A stretch of 64,000 bases of DNA from Halothiobacillus neapolitanus c2 (GCF_000024765.1 NC_013422.1:1569501-1633500); one strand, 5' to 3'. Shown: positions 18,836 to 29,143, numbered from the stretch's first letter. Program-made: numbers and translations. Notes: generated by a model from the letters alone, not told the origin.

Positions 18836-20740
18836 TTATTTTTTGTCGTCTTTGACTTCTTCGAATTCGGCGTCGACGACGTCATCGTCTTTAGCTGACG
18901 CGTTTTCTGCACCGGCTTGCTGCGGTTGGGCCGAAGCTTTCTGCATCAGTGCCGCGGAAACCTGAGTCAATGCTTCGATTTTCGCTTCGATGTCGGCTTT
19001 GTTGTCGCCTTTCATCGCCTCGCGCAAAGCGGCAATGGCATCGGTTGCAGGCTGCTTGTCCGCATCGGTCAGGCCTTCGGTTTCCTTCATGGTTTTCTCA
19101 ACCGTATGAATCAAACCATCGCCCTGGTTGCGCACATCAACCAGTTCACGCAGCTTCTTGTCGTCTTCCGCGTGGGCGGCAGCGTCATCGACCATGCGCT
19201 GAACCTCATCATCCGAAAGACCAGAGTTTGCCTTAATAACAATCTTCTGCTCTTTACCGGTGCCCTTGTCCTTCGCAGACACGTTCAAGATACCGTTGGC
19301 ATCGATATCGAAGGTCACTTCGATCTGCGGCATGCCGCGTGGCGCAGCCGGGATATCAGACAGGTCGAAACGACCCAACGATTTGTTGCCAGAAGCAATT
19401 TCGCGCTCGCCCTGAAGCACATGCACGGTGACCGCAGTCTGGTTGTCGTCCGCGGTGGAAAACACTTGGCTCGCCTTGGTCGGGATGGTCGTGTTCTTCT
19501 CGATGAGCTTGGTCATCACGCCGCCCATGGTTTCGATACCCAGCGACAACGGAGTAACGTCAAGCAGCAATACGTCACTGACATTACCAGACAATACGCC
19601 ACCCTGAATGGCTGCGCCCACGGCAACTGCTTCATCCGGGTTGACATCCTTACGTGGCTCCTTACCGAAGAAGCTCTTCACCGCTTCACGAACCTTAGGC
19701 ATGCGCGTCTGGCCGCCGACCAGAATCACTTCATCGATATCGCTGAGCGATACGCCGGCATCCTTGATCGCCATTTTGCACGGCTCGATGGTGCGGGTGA
19801 TCAGATCGTCGACCAGCGATTCGAGCTTGGCGCGGGTCAACCGGATGTTCATGTGCTTCGGACCGCTGGCATCGGCCGTGATGTACGGCAGATTCACGTC
19901 GGTCTGTTCGGTTGAAGAAAGTTCGATCTTGGCTTTCTCGGCACCTTCTTTCAGACGCTGCATGGCAAGCGCGTCGTTAGCTAGGTTCACACCTTGCTCT
20001 TTCTTGAATTCTTCAACCAGGAAGTCGATCAAACGGTTGTCGAAGTCTTCACCGCCAAGGAACGTGTCGCCGTTGGTGGAAAGCACCTCAAACTGCTTCT
20101 CGCCGTCGATGTTGGCCACCTCGATGATGGACACGTCAAACGTACCGCCACCCAAGTCATACACGGCAATTTTGCGGTCTTTGTTGTCCGCCTTGTCGAT
20201 CCCATAGGCCAGTGCAGCAGCGGTCGGCTCGTTGATGATCCGCTTCACGTCCAGACCGGCAATACGTCCGGCATCCTTCGTGGCTTGGCGCTGGCTGTCG
20301 TTGAAGTAGGCAGGAACGGTGATGACCGCTTCGGTTACTTCCTCGCCCAGATAGGCTTCAACGTCTTTTTTGATCTTCATCAGCACGCGCGCAGATATTT
20401 CCGGCGGTGCCATTTTCCTGCCGTTCACGGAGACCCATGCGTCACCATTGTCGGCTTTAACGATTTCGTACGGCATCAGTTTGATGTCTTTTTGCACGGC
20501 GTCTTCATCGAAACGACGGCCGATCAAACGCTTGACGGCAAACAGCGTGTTTTTCGGATTGGTCACCGCCTGACGTTTGGCCGGTTGACCCACAATAATT
20601 TCACCGTCGTTGGCATAAGCCACGATGGATGGGGTGGTGCGTGCGCCCTCTGCGTTCTCGATCACCTTGGCGGACTTGCCTTCCATGATGGCTACGCAAG
20701 AGTTCGTCGTGCCTAAATCGATACCAATAATCTTACCCAT
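18836..20740 (-). CDS. dnaK: Chaperone protein DnaK (Hsp70)
   Basis: 634 aa. The ATPase domain opens [20 protein letters not shown], with [33 protein letters not shown] and [14 protein letters not shown]. The substrate domain contains [20 protein letters not shown], and a Gln/Ala-rich tail ends in [17 protein letters not shown], the normal DnaK C-terminus. Start chosen at 20740 with GGGAGAAC upstream. Lies between grpE and dnaJ. Confidence 0.98.
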   Translation of the reverse strand: MGKIIGIDLGTTNSCVAIMEGKSAKVIENAEGARTTPSIVAYANDGEIIVGQPAKRQAVTNPKNTLFAVKRLIGRRFDEDAVQKDIKLMPYEIVKADNGDAWVSVNGRKMAPPEISARVLMKIKKDVEAYLGEEVTEAVITVPAYFNDSQRQATKDAGRIAGLDVKRIINEPTAAALAYGIDKADNKDRKIAVYDLGGGTFDVSIIEVANIDGEKQFEVLSTNGDTFLGGEDFDNRLIDFLVEEFKKEQGVNLANDALAMQRLKEGAEKAKIELSSTEQTDVNLPYITADASGPKHMNIRLTRAKLESLVDDLITRTIEPCKMAIKDAGVSLSDIDEVILVGGQTRMPKVREAVKSFFGKEPRKDVNPDEAVAVGAAIQGGVLSGNVSDVLLLDVTPLSLGIETMGGVMTKLIEKNTTIPTKASQVFSTADDNQTAVTVHVLQGEREIASGNKSLGRFDLSDIPAAPRGMPQIEVTFDIDANGILNVSAKDKGTGKEQKIVIKANSGLSDDEVQRMVDDAAAHAEDDKKLRELVDVRNQGDGLIHTVEKTMKETEGLTDADKQPATDAIAALREAMKGDNKADIEAKIEALTQVSAALMQKASAQPQQAGAENASAKDDDVVDAEFEEVKDDKK

Positions 20741-20871
20741 TATGTTCTCCCTCATGAGCCCGCTTGGGGCCGGTTTGAATGTGTTCGTTCAGATTCGTCA
20801 TTGCGCCCGGATCGTTGCTTGGCGCGTTACGAAATCTGATTTGCGGTCACTTGCTCTGTTTTCAAGGGCCT

Positions 20872-21444
20872 TTACTGATTTTTGGATACAACCACCAAGG
20901 CGGGACGTACCAGACGATCACGCAACAGGTAGCCTTTCTGCATCACGCTGATCACGTGATCGGCAGGGCCTTCATGCGGCTGCACGGAAATTGCCTGATG
21001 ATGATCCGGGTTGAAGCGCTCGCCGACCGGATGAACCGGATGGACACCGAATTTCTCCATTGTCTGTAGGAACAGGTTGAGTGTCATCTCGCTACCTTCC
21101 CGAATTTTTTCCAGAGAAGTATTTTCGTTTTCACTGGCCTGAATACCCATTTCCAGAGAATCGATGACCGGCAGCAAACCATCCACAAATCGCTCCAGCG
21201 CGAATTTCCGGGCATTCTCGATATCGCGCTCCACGCGCTTGCGCAGGTTTTCCATCTCGGCATGTAAACGCAGAATTTCCTGGTCACGCTCTGCCAGCTG
21301 CTCAGCCAGAACCCGAGGATCCAGGGTTTCATTTGCGGTAACGGACTGTTCCGCTTGCTCTTCTTTGTTCATGTCCTGGTTCGAATCCTGGTTCAAATCC
21401 TGGGTCATGTTTTCGTCGTGGGGTTGCTTGGATTGTTCCGTCAT
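20872..21444 (-). CDS. grpE: Nucleotide exchange factor GrpE
   Basis: 190 aa nucleotide exchange factor for DnaK. An acidic Gln/Asn-rich N-terminus leads into a long coiled coil (ERDQEILRLHAEMENLRKRV, DIENARKFALERFV), then the beta domain with GVHPVHPVGERFNPDHHQAI and MQKGYLLRDRLVRPALVVVS. Start at 21444 has GAGG eight bases upstream. A ten-residue extension to 21474 is not favoured. First gene of the heat-shock operon. Confidence 0.96.
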   Translation of the reverse strand: MTEQSKQPHDENMTQDLNQDSNQDMNKEEQAEQSVTANETLDPRVLAEQLAERDQEILRLHAEMENLRKRVERDIENARKFALERFVDGLLPVIDSLEMGIQASENENTSLEKIREGSEMTLNLFLQTMEKFGVHPVHPVGERFNPDHHQAISVQPHEGPADHVISVMQKGYLLRDRLVRPALVVVSKNQ

Positions 21445-21505
21445 ACGGTGATCCTCAAAATCAGATGAAGCCATTAAATGTCGTCGCCGACGCGAATACT
21501 TGGTA

Positions 21506-21534
21506 ATTCTGGGGTGGCATCAAAATTTTTCAAG
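21506..21534 (-). promoter_or_regulatory. Sigma32-like heat-shock promoter for grpE-dnaK-dnaJ
   Basis: Minus strand CTTGAAA (21528-21534), 13-base spacer, CCCCAGAAT (21506-21514). This matches the RpoH pattern CTTGAAA-N(11-16)-CCCCATnT closely and lies about 60 bp upstream of the grpE start. Confidence 0.65.
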
Positions 21535-21608
21535 GCGTGAGAAGAAAACATCAATGACAAAAGCACGGTATATTCTTCTCTGGTACAAATACCCAAAAGG
21601 TTTTACTT

Positions 21609-22559
21609 GTGACTGAGCATTCAAAAGTCCGCGCGAAATCCGTGCAGACGAAATCCGATGAGCCAACTTCCGATGTTTCGGACGTACCGGTATTCCGGCG
21701 TATTGGCATCATCACCAAACCCTATGCCGACCAACCGATCAAACGTGTTTTCCAGAAACTGATCAAACTGCTCGATCAGATGGGTATCGACTGGGCGCTG
21801 GAACAATCCTGCGACAACCCGGTGCATCAGCTACCGGTGACGCGTTTCGACCGTGATCAACCGGACTGCGACCTGATCATCGTACTCGGCGGCGATGGCA
21901 CGCTGCTCAATGCGGCACGCACGCTCAGTCAATGGAATATTCCGTTGATGGGCGTCAACCTGGGGCGACTGGGCTTTCTGGTCGACATACTGCCCAGTGA
22001 TTTGAAGCTCTATCTGGAGGCCATGCTGCGCGGCCATTATGTTGAAGATCGGCGCTTTTTGCTCGAAGGCACCTTGATGCGTGGCGAAACTCGCCTGCTT
22101 CATGCCATCGCGCTCAACGACATCACCTTCAAGATGCGCGATCCGGCACGCATGGTCGAATTCGACATGTTCATCAACGGCGTGCTGCTTAACCATCAGC
22201 GCTCGGATGGCGTCGTGATTTGCACGCCCACCGGCTCGACCGCCTACGCACTTTCCGCAGGTGGCCCGCTGATTGCGCCAGACCTGCCCGCCATCGGCAT
22301 CGTTTCGATTTGCCCGCACACCCTGAGTTATCGCCCCATCGTAGTCAGTGCGCAACACGTCATCGAGATTACACCCAAGCCGCAATCACGCGGCGGCGGC
22401 GTGATGAGCTTCGATGGCCAGATCAACCACCCGCTCGATGTCGGTGATACGCTGGTCATTCGTCGGCACGACCACGACATTCGCCTGATTCATCCCTGCA
22501 ACCACGACTACTACGCCCTGTTGCGCACGAAACTGTGCTGGGCGGAGCAAACCGGCTAA
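21609..22559 (+). CDS. nadK: NAD kinase
   Basis: 316 aa ATP-NAD kinase producing NADP+. GGDGTLL (residues 94-100) is the catalytic phosphate-binding motif, and CTPTGSTAYALSAGGPLIAP is the second conserved segment. GTG start with AAAGG eight bases upstream. The N-terminal ~25 residues before RRIGIITKP are polar and variable. Divergent from grpE; recN begins eight bases downstream, a common pairing. Confidence 0.95.
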   Translation: MTEHSKVRAKSVQTKSDEPTSDVSDVPVFRRIGIITKPYADQPIKRVFQKLIKLLDQMGIDWALEQSCDNPVHQLPVTRFDRDQPDCDLIIVLGGDGTLLNAARTLSQWNIPLMGVNLGRLGFLVDILPSDLKLYLEAMLRGHYVEDRRFLLEGTLMRGETRLLHAIALNDITFKMRDPARMVEFDMFINGVLLNHQRSDGVVICTPTGSTAYALSAGGPLIAPDLPAIGIVSICPHTLSYRPIVVSAQHVIEITPKPQSRGGGVMSFDGQINHPLDVGDTLVIRRHDHDIRLIHPCNHDYYALLRTKLCWAEQTG

Positions 22560-22567
22560 GTCTACCC

Positions 22568-24232
22568 ATGCTCACTTCCCTGACCATCCGCCACATCGCC
22601 CTGATCGACGAGATCGAGATTCAGTTCGCGACCGGTATGACCACGCTCACCGGCGAGACCGGCGCGGGCAAATCCATCCTGATCGATGCCATCGGCCTCA
22701 TTCAGGGCGAACGGGCCAACACGCAACTGATTCGAACCGGCTATGACGATGCGGAAGTTATCGCGGTATTTCACGTTACACCGGGCTCGCCCGTGGCCGA
22801 ATTCCTCGAAGAACAAGAGCTGCTCGACGATGAACTCATCATCCGGCGCAGCTTAAATCGCGAAGGGCGCGGCAAAATCTGGATCAATGGCCGCCCCTGC
22901 CCCGCCGCGACGCTCAAAACGCTCGGCGGCCTGTTGATTGACGTCCATGGCCAGCACCACAACCAAAAACTGCTTGAAAAGCGCTACCAACGATTACTTT
23001 TAGATAGCTTTGCCGGGCTTACAGGGCAAACCCAGAAGCTGGCGCAGCTTTCACGGGAACTCCGCCACAATGAGCACAAGCTCGAAGAAATCCGAAACGC
23101 CGAACAAAGCCGCGAAGACCGCCGCGCCCTACTGACCTTTCAGCTCGAAGAAATCGATCAGATCGACCCGCAACCGGATGAATTCAACCAGTGCCATCAG
23201 TTATTGAGCCGTCTTTCTCGCCAGGATGAGTGGCGCAGTGTGCTCGCCGCGCAGCTGGAACAGCTCTTTGATGGGGACGAAAATGTGCACGACCGGATCG
23301 GCCACGCACAACAGGCCCTCGCGCGGATCGTGGGGCTCGATGACGCCCTCTCGCCGCTGATCGACGCGCTGGAAACCGCCCAGATACAAATCAGCGAGAC
23401 CGCAGACACCCTGCGTGACCGGCTCGATTCGGTCGAAGACGACCCAGAGCAACTCGAACGGGTGCAGGCCCGTCTTGAGCAATTGCATCAGTTGGCGCGC
23501 AAGCACCGCATTCCACCGGAGCAACTAGATGACATGATCGCCGGATTGCGTGAAGAAGCCACAAGCCTCGATCACGCGCAAGCAGACAGCGCCGCGCTCG
23601 AAGCGGCAATCCAAGCGCAGATGGCTGCCTTTGATGAGCTTGCCGCCGACATTTCCAGCAAAAGGAAAACCGCCGCCGCGAAACTGGCAGCCGCCGTGAC
23701 AGAAGCTATTCGCCTACTTGGTATGCCGCATGGGCAAATCGAAATCCCGATCACCCCGGTGGCCGACCCGTCAGCACGCGGCGAACATGGTATCGATGAT
23801 GTGGTATTTCTGATCAGCGCCAATCGCGGACAACCGCCTCAACCGCTCGACCAGATAGCCTCGGGTGGCGAACTGGCGCGCGTGAGCCTGGCGTTCAAAA
23901 CACTCACCGCCGCCTTTGATCCGGTGGAAACCTTTATTTTCGATGAAGTGGACACGGGTATTGGCGGTGCGATTGCCGAAATCGTGGGGCGTCATCTGCG
24001 TGCCCTCGGCCAGACGCGGCAGGTGTTTTGCGTAACCCACCTCCCGCAGGTAGCCGCGCAGGGACAACATCAGATTCAAGTGCAGAAACATCACCTCGAA
24101 AGCGGCACCGTGACCGAGATCGTGCCACTAGATCTCGCAGCGCGTATCGACGAAATCGCGCGGATGATCGGCGGCATCGACATTACCGCCCAGACTAGGG
24201 CGACCGCTCAGGAAATGTTAGCTCGCGATTGA
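22568..24232 (+). CDS. recN: DNA repair protein RecN
   Basis: 554 aa SMC-like ATPase acting in double-strand break repair. Walker A GETGAGKS is at residues 29-36. Long coiled-coil arms rich in Glu/Arg/Leu occupy the middle. The C-terminal half-ATPase has the signature ASGGELARVSLAFK and Walker B FIFDEVDTGIGG. Start MLTSLTIRHIALID at 22568; an 11-residue upstream extension overlaps nadK. Co-directional with and adjacent to nadK. Confidence 0.95.
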   Translation: MLTSLTIRHIALIDEIEIQFATGMTTLTGETGAGKSILIDAIGLIQGERANTQLIRTGYDDAEVIAVFHVTPGSPVAEFLEEQELLDDELIIRRSLNREGRGKIWINGRPCPAATLKTLGGLLIDVHGQHHNQKLLEKRYQRLLLDSFAGLTGQTQKLAQLSRELRHNEHKLEEIRNAEQSREDRRALLTFQLEEIDQIDPQPDEFNQCHQLLSRLSRQDEWRSVLAAQLEQLFDGDENVHDRIGHAQQALARIVGLDDALSPLIDALETAQIQISETADTLRDRLDSVEDDPEQLERVQARLEQLHQLARKHRIPPEQLDDMIAGLREEATSLDHAQADSAALEAAIQAQMAAFDELAADISSKRKTAAAKLAAAVTEAIRLLGMPHGQIEIPITPVADPSARGEHGIDDVVFLISANRGQPPQPLDQIASGGELARVSLAFKTLTAAFDPVETFIFDEVDTGIGGAIAEIVGRHLRALGQTRQVFCVTHLPQVAAQGQHQIQVQKHHLESGTVTEIVPLDLAARIDEIARMIGGIDITAQTRATAQEMLARD

Positions 24233-24287
24233 GCGGACGGGTCAAAATGCTCGCCCCCAGCAAGCTGCACTCGTAGTTAATGAGTGC

Positions 24288-25241
24288 TTAGGGCTCAAAA
24301 GGCTTCGGTGCGCCGGTATCACCCAACAGAACGCCGTTCACCTTGGTGCCATAGAGGCTGTTTTTACTGTCGTGATACTTGGCACGCGTGGCCGCTACGC
24401 TGCCTTGCCATCGCGGATCCTGCGGGCGTTCGTGCCCATCCATGTAATAGGCCACATCCCAGGCTTGTTGTGGGGTCAGGCTGTAGCTTTGACCATAGGG
24501 CATATTGGCGAAAATGAATTTTGCGGCATTTTTGATGCTGCCCATGCCCGCCCCCCAGTTAAACGACTGCGCGCCCCACAAAGGCGGAAACACGACGGTG
24601 CCATTCACCACGCGACCTTGACCGTTGGCAGCATGGCAAATCGCGCAATTGGCTTCATACACGGTTTTACCGCGAACAAAATCCGGCGCTTGCTTGGGCT
24701 CGGGCAAATCTGGGTAACCGCGACCGGCAATTTTGTTGTCACCCGTCGGCAAGCCCTTGGCCAGCCAATACGAATACGCCGATAAGGCCACCAGCACATC
24801 GCTGCCGAGCGGCGGCATTTTGCCGTTCATGCTGTAACGGAAACACCCCTGCAGGCGATCTTCATAGGTATTTACTTTTTTGTTCTTGCCGCGATAGGCC
24901 GGATAACTCACCCAAGCACCCCATAATGGCGCGGACCCGGCCATCGCGCCGCCATCGGTATGACAGTTCACACAATTGAGCGAATTACCTACATATTGTG
25001 GGGCGTATTTTTTGGTCTCGAACATGATGTTGCGGCCCAACTGCACCATCTTGCCGAATTCGTCGTTCGGTATGGTGGAAGGGTCAGGCGCTTGGAAGTG
25101 TGATCCGGTCATGACTGCCGCATTAGGGGCGGATTTTGGCACCGCCTCGCCAGCGGCGAAACTCACTACGGGAACCAAGGCCATCGATGCCAGCATTATC
25201 GACGTCAACACAGGCTTGATTGGTTGAATATGCTTGCTCAT
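24288..25241 (-). CDS. tsdA: Thiosulfate dehydrogenase-like dihaem cytochrome c (TsdA)
   Basis: 317 aa periplasmic protein with a signal peptide of about 30 residues. Haem 1 motif CVNCH is at 90-94, haem 2 motif CAICH at 199-203. Cys133 in RLQGCFRYSMNG corresponds to the unusual Cys axial ligand of haem 1 known for TsdA, and Met247 in FANMPYG is a candidate ligand of haem 2. TsdA oxidises two thiosulfates to tetrathionate (or the reverse). Start at 25241 overlaps the upstream cytochrome gene by ATGA. An upstream frame in the same register is out of the coding path. Function assigned by motif and context. Confidence 0.85.
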   Translation of the reverse strand: MSKHIQPIKPVLTSIMLASMALVPVVSFAAGEAVPKSAPNAAVMTGSHFQAPDPSTIPNDEFGKMVQLGRNIMFETKKYAPQYVGNSLNCVNCHTDGGAMAGSAPLWGAWVSYPAYRGKNKKVNTYEDRLQGCFRYSMNGKMPPLGSDVLVALSAYSYWLAKGLPTGDNKIAGRGYPDLPEPKQAPDFVRGKTVYEANCAICHAANGQGRVVNGTVVFPPLWGAQSFNWGAGMGSIKNAAKFIFANMPYGQSYSLTPQQAWDVAYYMDGHERPQDPRWQGSVAATRAKYHDSKNSLYGTKVNGVLLGDTGAPKPFEP

Positions 25242-25918
25242 TGCGCGCCTCCGGCCTGATCTGTTTTGCCCATCACAGCTGCCTCTGGCTTTTGTGCCGC
25301 CAACCAAGCCGTGACGGCCTTGGTATCGGCATCGCTCATGCGTAAGGCAATGGTGTGCATCAACCCTTGGGCATCGCCGCTGCGCGTGTCTTTTTTCCAA
25401 TCGTTGATTTGCTGGGTAAGATAAGCCGCCGTTTGACCGGTCAAAGCCGGAAACGAAGGCGCCACGCCCACGCCACCCGGGCCGTGACAACGAAAACAGG
25501 CGGGAATCCCCGCTTTCCAATCACCATACATAGCCAGTTGCTCACCGCGCGGTTTCAAATCGGCGGGGACTGTCTGCGCAGGCGCGGCCATGGTAACGGG
25601 CAAGTTTGAATAATAATCAGCCAGCGTTTTGATCTGCTCGGCGCTCAAGGGTTTGGCCATGCCCATCATAATGGCGTTTTGGCGTTGCCCTGATGCGAAT
25701 AAATGCAACTGTTCGGCCAGATAATGCGCCGGCATTCCGGCCAGACGTGGGTAATGAGCCGCCGCCATACCTTCACCCTGTGCGCCGTGACAGGCCGCGC
25801 AACTGGCTGCCTCGGGCGGCGGCGCGGCCCAAACCGCACCCGAGGTTACGGCTAGAATCACCCCGCAGGCAGGCCAGAAGAGTGATCGTGATGAGGACAG
25901 GGAACGAAACGGGAACAT
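25238..25918 (-). CDS. tsdB: Dihaem cytochrome c, TsdB-like electron acceptor
   Basis: 226 aa, c4-type. Signal peptide (SLFWPACGVILAVTSGAVWA), haem motif CAACH in the first half and CFRCH in the second half, each followed by a Met-bearing ligand loop (IMMGMAKPLS; TIALRMSDAD). TsdB proteins accept electrons from TsdA and are often encoded immediately upstream, as here, with a four-base overlap. GGAGAG seven bases before the ATG at 25918 decides that start over one at 25933. Could be another c4-like cytochrome, but the coupling argues for TsdB. Confidence 0.82.
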   Translation of the reverse strand: MFPFRSLSSSRSLFWPACGVILAVTSGAVWAAPPPEAASCAACHGAQGEGMAAAHYPRLAGMPAHYLAEQLHLFASGQRQNAIMMGMAKPLSAEQIKTLADYYSNLPVTMAAPAQTVPADLKPRGEQLAMYGDWKAGIPACFRCHGPGGVGVAPSFPALTGQTAAYLTQQINDWKKDTRSGDAQGLMHTIALRMSDADTKAVTAWLAAQKPEAAVMGKTDQAGGAQ

Positions 25919-26055
25919 GATGCGACTCTCCATTAAACGACGCCAGAATCGGCGAATCGAATGAATAAGGACAAGCGGCCAAAAACCACCCCAAGCCGCT
26001 CACGTTATAAAATACTGCTTGCGGTCAGATCCGATCCGTCTGTTGAATCACGATC

Positions 26056-26223
26056 TAGGAGACTGTCTGACTTTAGGAATCGTAGCGAAAATCAAGCTGG
26101 GCGGGGGCAGATTATGCCGCTTTTGCAGGGTAATAGTGGGTTCTATTGCCCAAGAAAGCGGTGAAATATGAGCCGTACAGATGGATTTGCAGCCGATTAC
26201 CCCTAAAGTCCGACAGGCTCCTA
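26056..26223. repeat. Palindromic MITE-like element, copy 2
   Basis: About 168 bp. Termini TAGGAGACTGTCTGACTTTA and its near complement at the right. The internal sequence matches the copy at 9976-10144 over most of its length, with scattered substitutions. It begins eight bases beyond the stop codon of the M16C protease gene, so like copy 1 it sits directly 3' of a minus-strand gene. Confidence 0.85.
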
Positions 26224-26230
26224 AGGCACC

Positions 26231-29143
26231 TTAAATCCGTTCAATATGCAGACCAAGCCCTTTTAACTCGTCTTCTTTCGTCGGGCCGGAAAGCACGCCG
26301 ACAGAAGCCGTTTGAGGGTTGAGATAGGTCTCGGCCACGCGCTTGAGATCCGCTTCGGTAACATCCAGTATCCGGGCGCGCATCAGGCGCTGTTGCTCGA
26401 GTGTACGACCATGCAGGCCATCAAGGAACGCTTTTTTCGCCTCGCCTGCGGGCGAACCGGGCTTATCGATGCTGGAAATAACACCGAAAATCGCTTCATC
26501 GACCGTGCGGCCATCGTGTGTATTATCCAGCAGCCAATCAATGGCTCGATCAAAATCGTTAAGCGTGTCGGTCAAGCGCGGATCGCGGTAAGAGAAAAAG
26601 CGGAAACTTGCCGATTCAGAATCGTAACCCGCGCCACCGCCATACGCACCGCCTTGCTCACGAATGGCGCGGTGCAGATAACCGTTGCGCAAAAAGCCGC
26701 CTAGAACCGCCAGCGCGGCGGCATCTTCATGCATTGGCGGCACGGCGGCATGGGCCTTGGCGCAATAATTCACCGCGAGGTTGCCGATCCAGGCTTCACG
26801 CACCGGCTGATGCACTTTGGACAAGTGGAAGTGCTCAACCGCATTGCCATGCTGCATGGCTCGTTCCAACACCGGTTGGATGGCATCGAAATGACGTTGT
26901 TCGGCAATCACATTGTATTGCCGCAACCCGCCCTTGAGCTTATCGTGCAGTCGCGCCAATCGCTCGGCTACATCGTTGATTGCCTTGGTTTCATCGAGCG
27001 CGTCATCCATCGCCTTGATGCGCCGAACACCGGCCACACCACCCGATTCATGGGTCAATTTGGCGCGAGCCGACATCCCGCTGGAGGCTAGGTTCATGGC
27101 ATGAACATGACCCGCGCCGGCGATGCCTTGTTCACTGCGAAAACGTATCTGGCTGATCAGATCCCGAATACGGCTGGTTTCATCGAAGCGTGCCGCGTTG
27201 AGGTGCTGATGGAACAGCTCAACAAGCTCATCGGTATGGCGAACCAATGCCTTGCCGCCGAGCAGGAAGAACGAACTCAAGTTATGTGCATTGTTAAGAT
27301 CCGGGCGGATCGATGAGCGGGCAGAAAACCCGCCCGTGCGCGCCGCAACGGCCTCGGCCATTTGCAGATAATCACGGTCGCCTGCCCCCAGCTCGGTCAA
27401 TACGCCGCTGTAAATCGGCAACAGATCGAGCTCATCGTGGGTCAGTTGCGGCAAATCCAGCGCGGCTTGCAGGTAAACCAAGCCATTGGTGCTGCGATTA
27501 AACCAGGTTGATGTCGCCGGATGATGGAGGGTCTTTTCTGGCGTTGGCAAATCGATGTGTTCGGGGATATCCTCGCGCGTCACGGTCGGCAGGATACTGA
27601 TGTCATCGACTTCGGCCTGCCGCTCGGCCAATGCCTTGGCTTGTTCGACAACCGCCTGTTTCTCGGCATCCGTCATGGCAGACTGCATAGCGGCCAGACG
27701 GGCAAGCTCTGCGGCCTGTTTGGCGGCAGAAAGCTCAGTATCTGGCTTGAGTACAACCCGCACGCGGTGGGCGTTATCGAGCAGCAATGTGCGGATCAGA
27801 TTCGGGATGAACTGGTTATCGGCGGCTTTCTTACGCAACCGCGCCAGCGCAGGCTCCAAATCGAGCACCGCAATCGGGTCACCATCGTGAATCGCAGCAG
27901 GCAGACCATGCAGGATCAGTTGCAGGCCATAGGGCATGCCATCGCCCGTCACTTCGCGCTGCGAGAGTTCTATCTGATGCAGCACCGACTCGATCATATC
28001 CGCAGGCACGCCCTTTTCGGCGATCTCGGCCAAGGTATCGAGTACCAGTTTCTCCACGGCCTCGGCGCGATCCGGCTCGCTACCCTCGACACCGGCCACG
28101 AACACCATCTGCCGTTGTGAGTCTTCCAGCCCCAGTATGGGCGAAGGCGAACCGCCCAAATCAGTGGTTTCCAACACGCGCAAGAGCGGAGAAGCGCTGT
28201 TTTCAAGCAATACGCCTTCGAGCAGTTGGGCTTCCAGTGCCGCATCCAGATCGGTACTTTCACCCAGCAACCAGCCGACAACCACATGGGTTTTCTCGGC
28301 GGTATCGGGTTCATCGAGCGCATAATTTTCTTCGATCAAGCGCGGGGACGTTAACGCCTGTTCGATGGGCACGGCCGAATTTGGATCGATGCGCGAAAAG
28401 CGCTTCAATGCCTTTTCTTCGAACTGCGTTTGCAGATCGCTCACAGGCAAATTGCCGTAGGTCATGAATACGGCGTTCGATGGATGATAGAACCGCTGGT
28501 AAAACGCTTTTAATTGCGCGTAGGTCAGGTTAGGAATATCAACGGGTTCGCCGCCGGAGTTGTAGTGATAGGTCGTTGTTGGGAACAATGCGCTCGTCAA
28601 CGTCTGCCAGAGCACAGACGACGGGTTGCTCATGGCGCCCTTCATTTCATTGAACACCACGCCTTTGAACGTCAGCGGTGTGGATGGATCTTCGGGCGTG
28701 GTGAATTCAACGCGGTGGCCTTCCTGGCGGAAATCGCGTTCATCGATGCGTGAGAAAAACACCGCATCAAGATACACATCCAGCAGGTTGTAGAAATCTT
28801 TCACATTGACCGAAGCGAACGGATACGCTGTCCAATCGCTGGCGGTAAACGCGTTCATAAAGGTATTGAGCGAACGGCGGATCATCATGAAAAACGGATC
28901 ACGCACGGGGAACCGCTCCGAGCCGCACAAAACGGTGTGCTCCAAAATATGCGCCACCCCGGTCGAATCTTCAGGCACCGTGCGCAAGCCCACCAAAAAG
29001 ACATTCTGCGGATCATCGGTCGCCATATGATAATGCCGTGCGCCCGTGGCATTGTGACGGTATTCATCCACCGTGAGATTCAACGCCGCAATCGGCTGAG
29101 ATCGAACAAAGGTAAACGCAGGGTGATGGATGCTTTCGCTCAT
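26231..29143 (-). CDS. PreP-type M16C zinc metalloprotease
   Basis: 970 aa, normal for the presequence protease/PreP subfamily of inverzincins. The zinc site HILEH is at residues 65-69 (HxxEH). The following segment SERFPVRDPFFMMIRRSLNT and NAFTASDWTAYPFAS are family signatures. Four M16 domains are expected, with a helical hinge in the middle. No signal peptide. Such enzymes degrade short unstructured peptides. It stands alone, divergent from a flavin reductase gene. Confidence 0.92.
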   Translation of the reverse strand: MSESIHHPAFTFVRSQPIAALNLTVDEYRHNATGARHYHMATDDPQNVFLVGLRTVPEDSTGVAHILEHTVLCGSERFPVRDPFFMMIRRSLNTFMNAFTASDWTAYPFASVNVKDFYNLLDVYLDAVFFSRIDERDFRQEGHRVEFTTPEDPSTPLTFKGVVFNEMKGAMSNPSSVLWQTLTSALFPTTTYHYNSGGEPVDIPNLTYAQLKAFYQRFYHPSNAVFMTYGNLPVSDLQTQFEEKALKRFSRIDPNSAVPIEQALTSPRLIEENYALDEPDTAEKTHVVVGWLLGESTDLDAALEAQLLEGVLLENSASPLLRVLETTDLGGSPSPILGLEDSQRQMVFVAGVEGSEPDRAEAVEKLVLDTLAEIAEKGVPADMIESVLHQIELSQREVTGDGMPYGLQLILHGLPAAIHDGDPIAVLDLEPALARLRKKAADNQFIPNLIRTLLLDNAHRVRVVLKPDTELSAAKQAAELARLAAMQSAMTDAEKQAVVEQAKALAERQAEVDDISILPTVTREDIPEHIDLPTPEKTLHHPATSTWFNRSTNGLVYLQAALDLPQLTHDELDLLPIYSGVLTELGAGDRDYLQMAEAVAARTGGFSARSSIRPDLNNAHNLSSFFLLGGKALVRHTDELVELFHQHLNAARFDETSRIRDLISQIRFRSEQGIAGAGHVHAMNLASSGMSARAKLTHESGGVAGVRRIKAMDDALDETKAINDVAERLARLHDKLKGGLRQYNVIAEQRHFDAIQPVLERAMQHGNAVEHFHLSKVHQPVREAWIGNLAVNYCAKAHAAVPPMHEDAAALAVLGGFLRNGYLHRAIREQGGAYGGGAGYDSESASFRFFSYRDPRLTDTLNDFDRAIDWLLDNTHDGRTVDEAIFGVISSIDKPGSPAGEAKKAFLDGLHGRTLEQQRLMRARILDVTEADLKRVAETYLNPQTASVGVLSGPTKEDELKGLGLHIERI

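Noticed and set aside
18917-20716. Long plus-strand open frames opposite dnaK (for example 18917-19915 and 19994-20716)
   Set aside because: They are antisense to a highly conserved dnaK gene, show no recognisable motif and arise from its codon bias.
24288-25520. 410-codon frame extending tsdA upstream
   Set aside because: It would remove the signal peptide from the N-terminus; the extension is out-of-frame tsdB.
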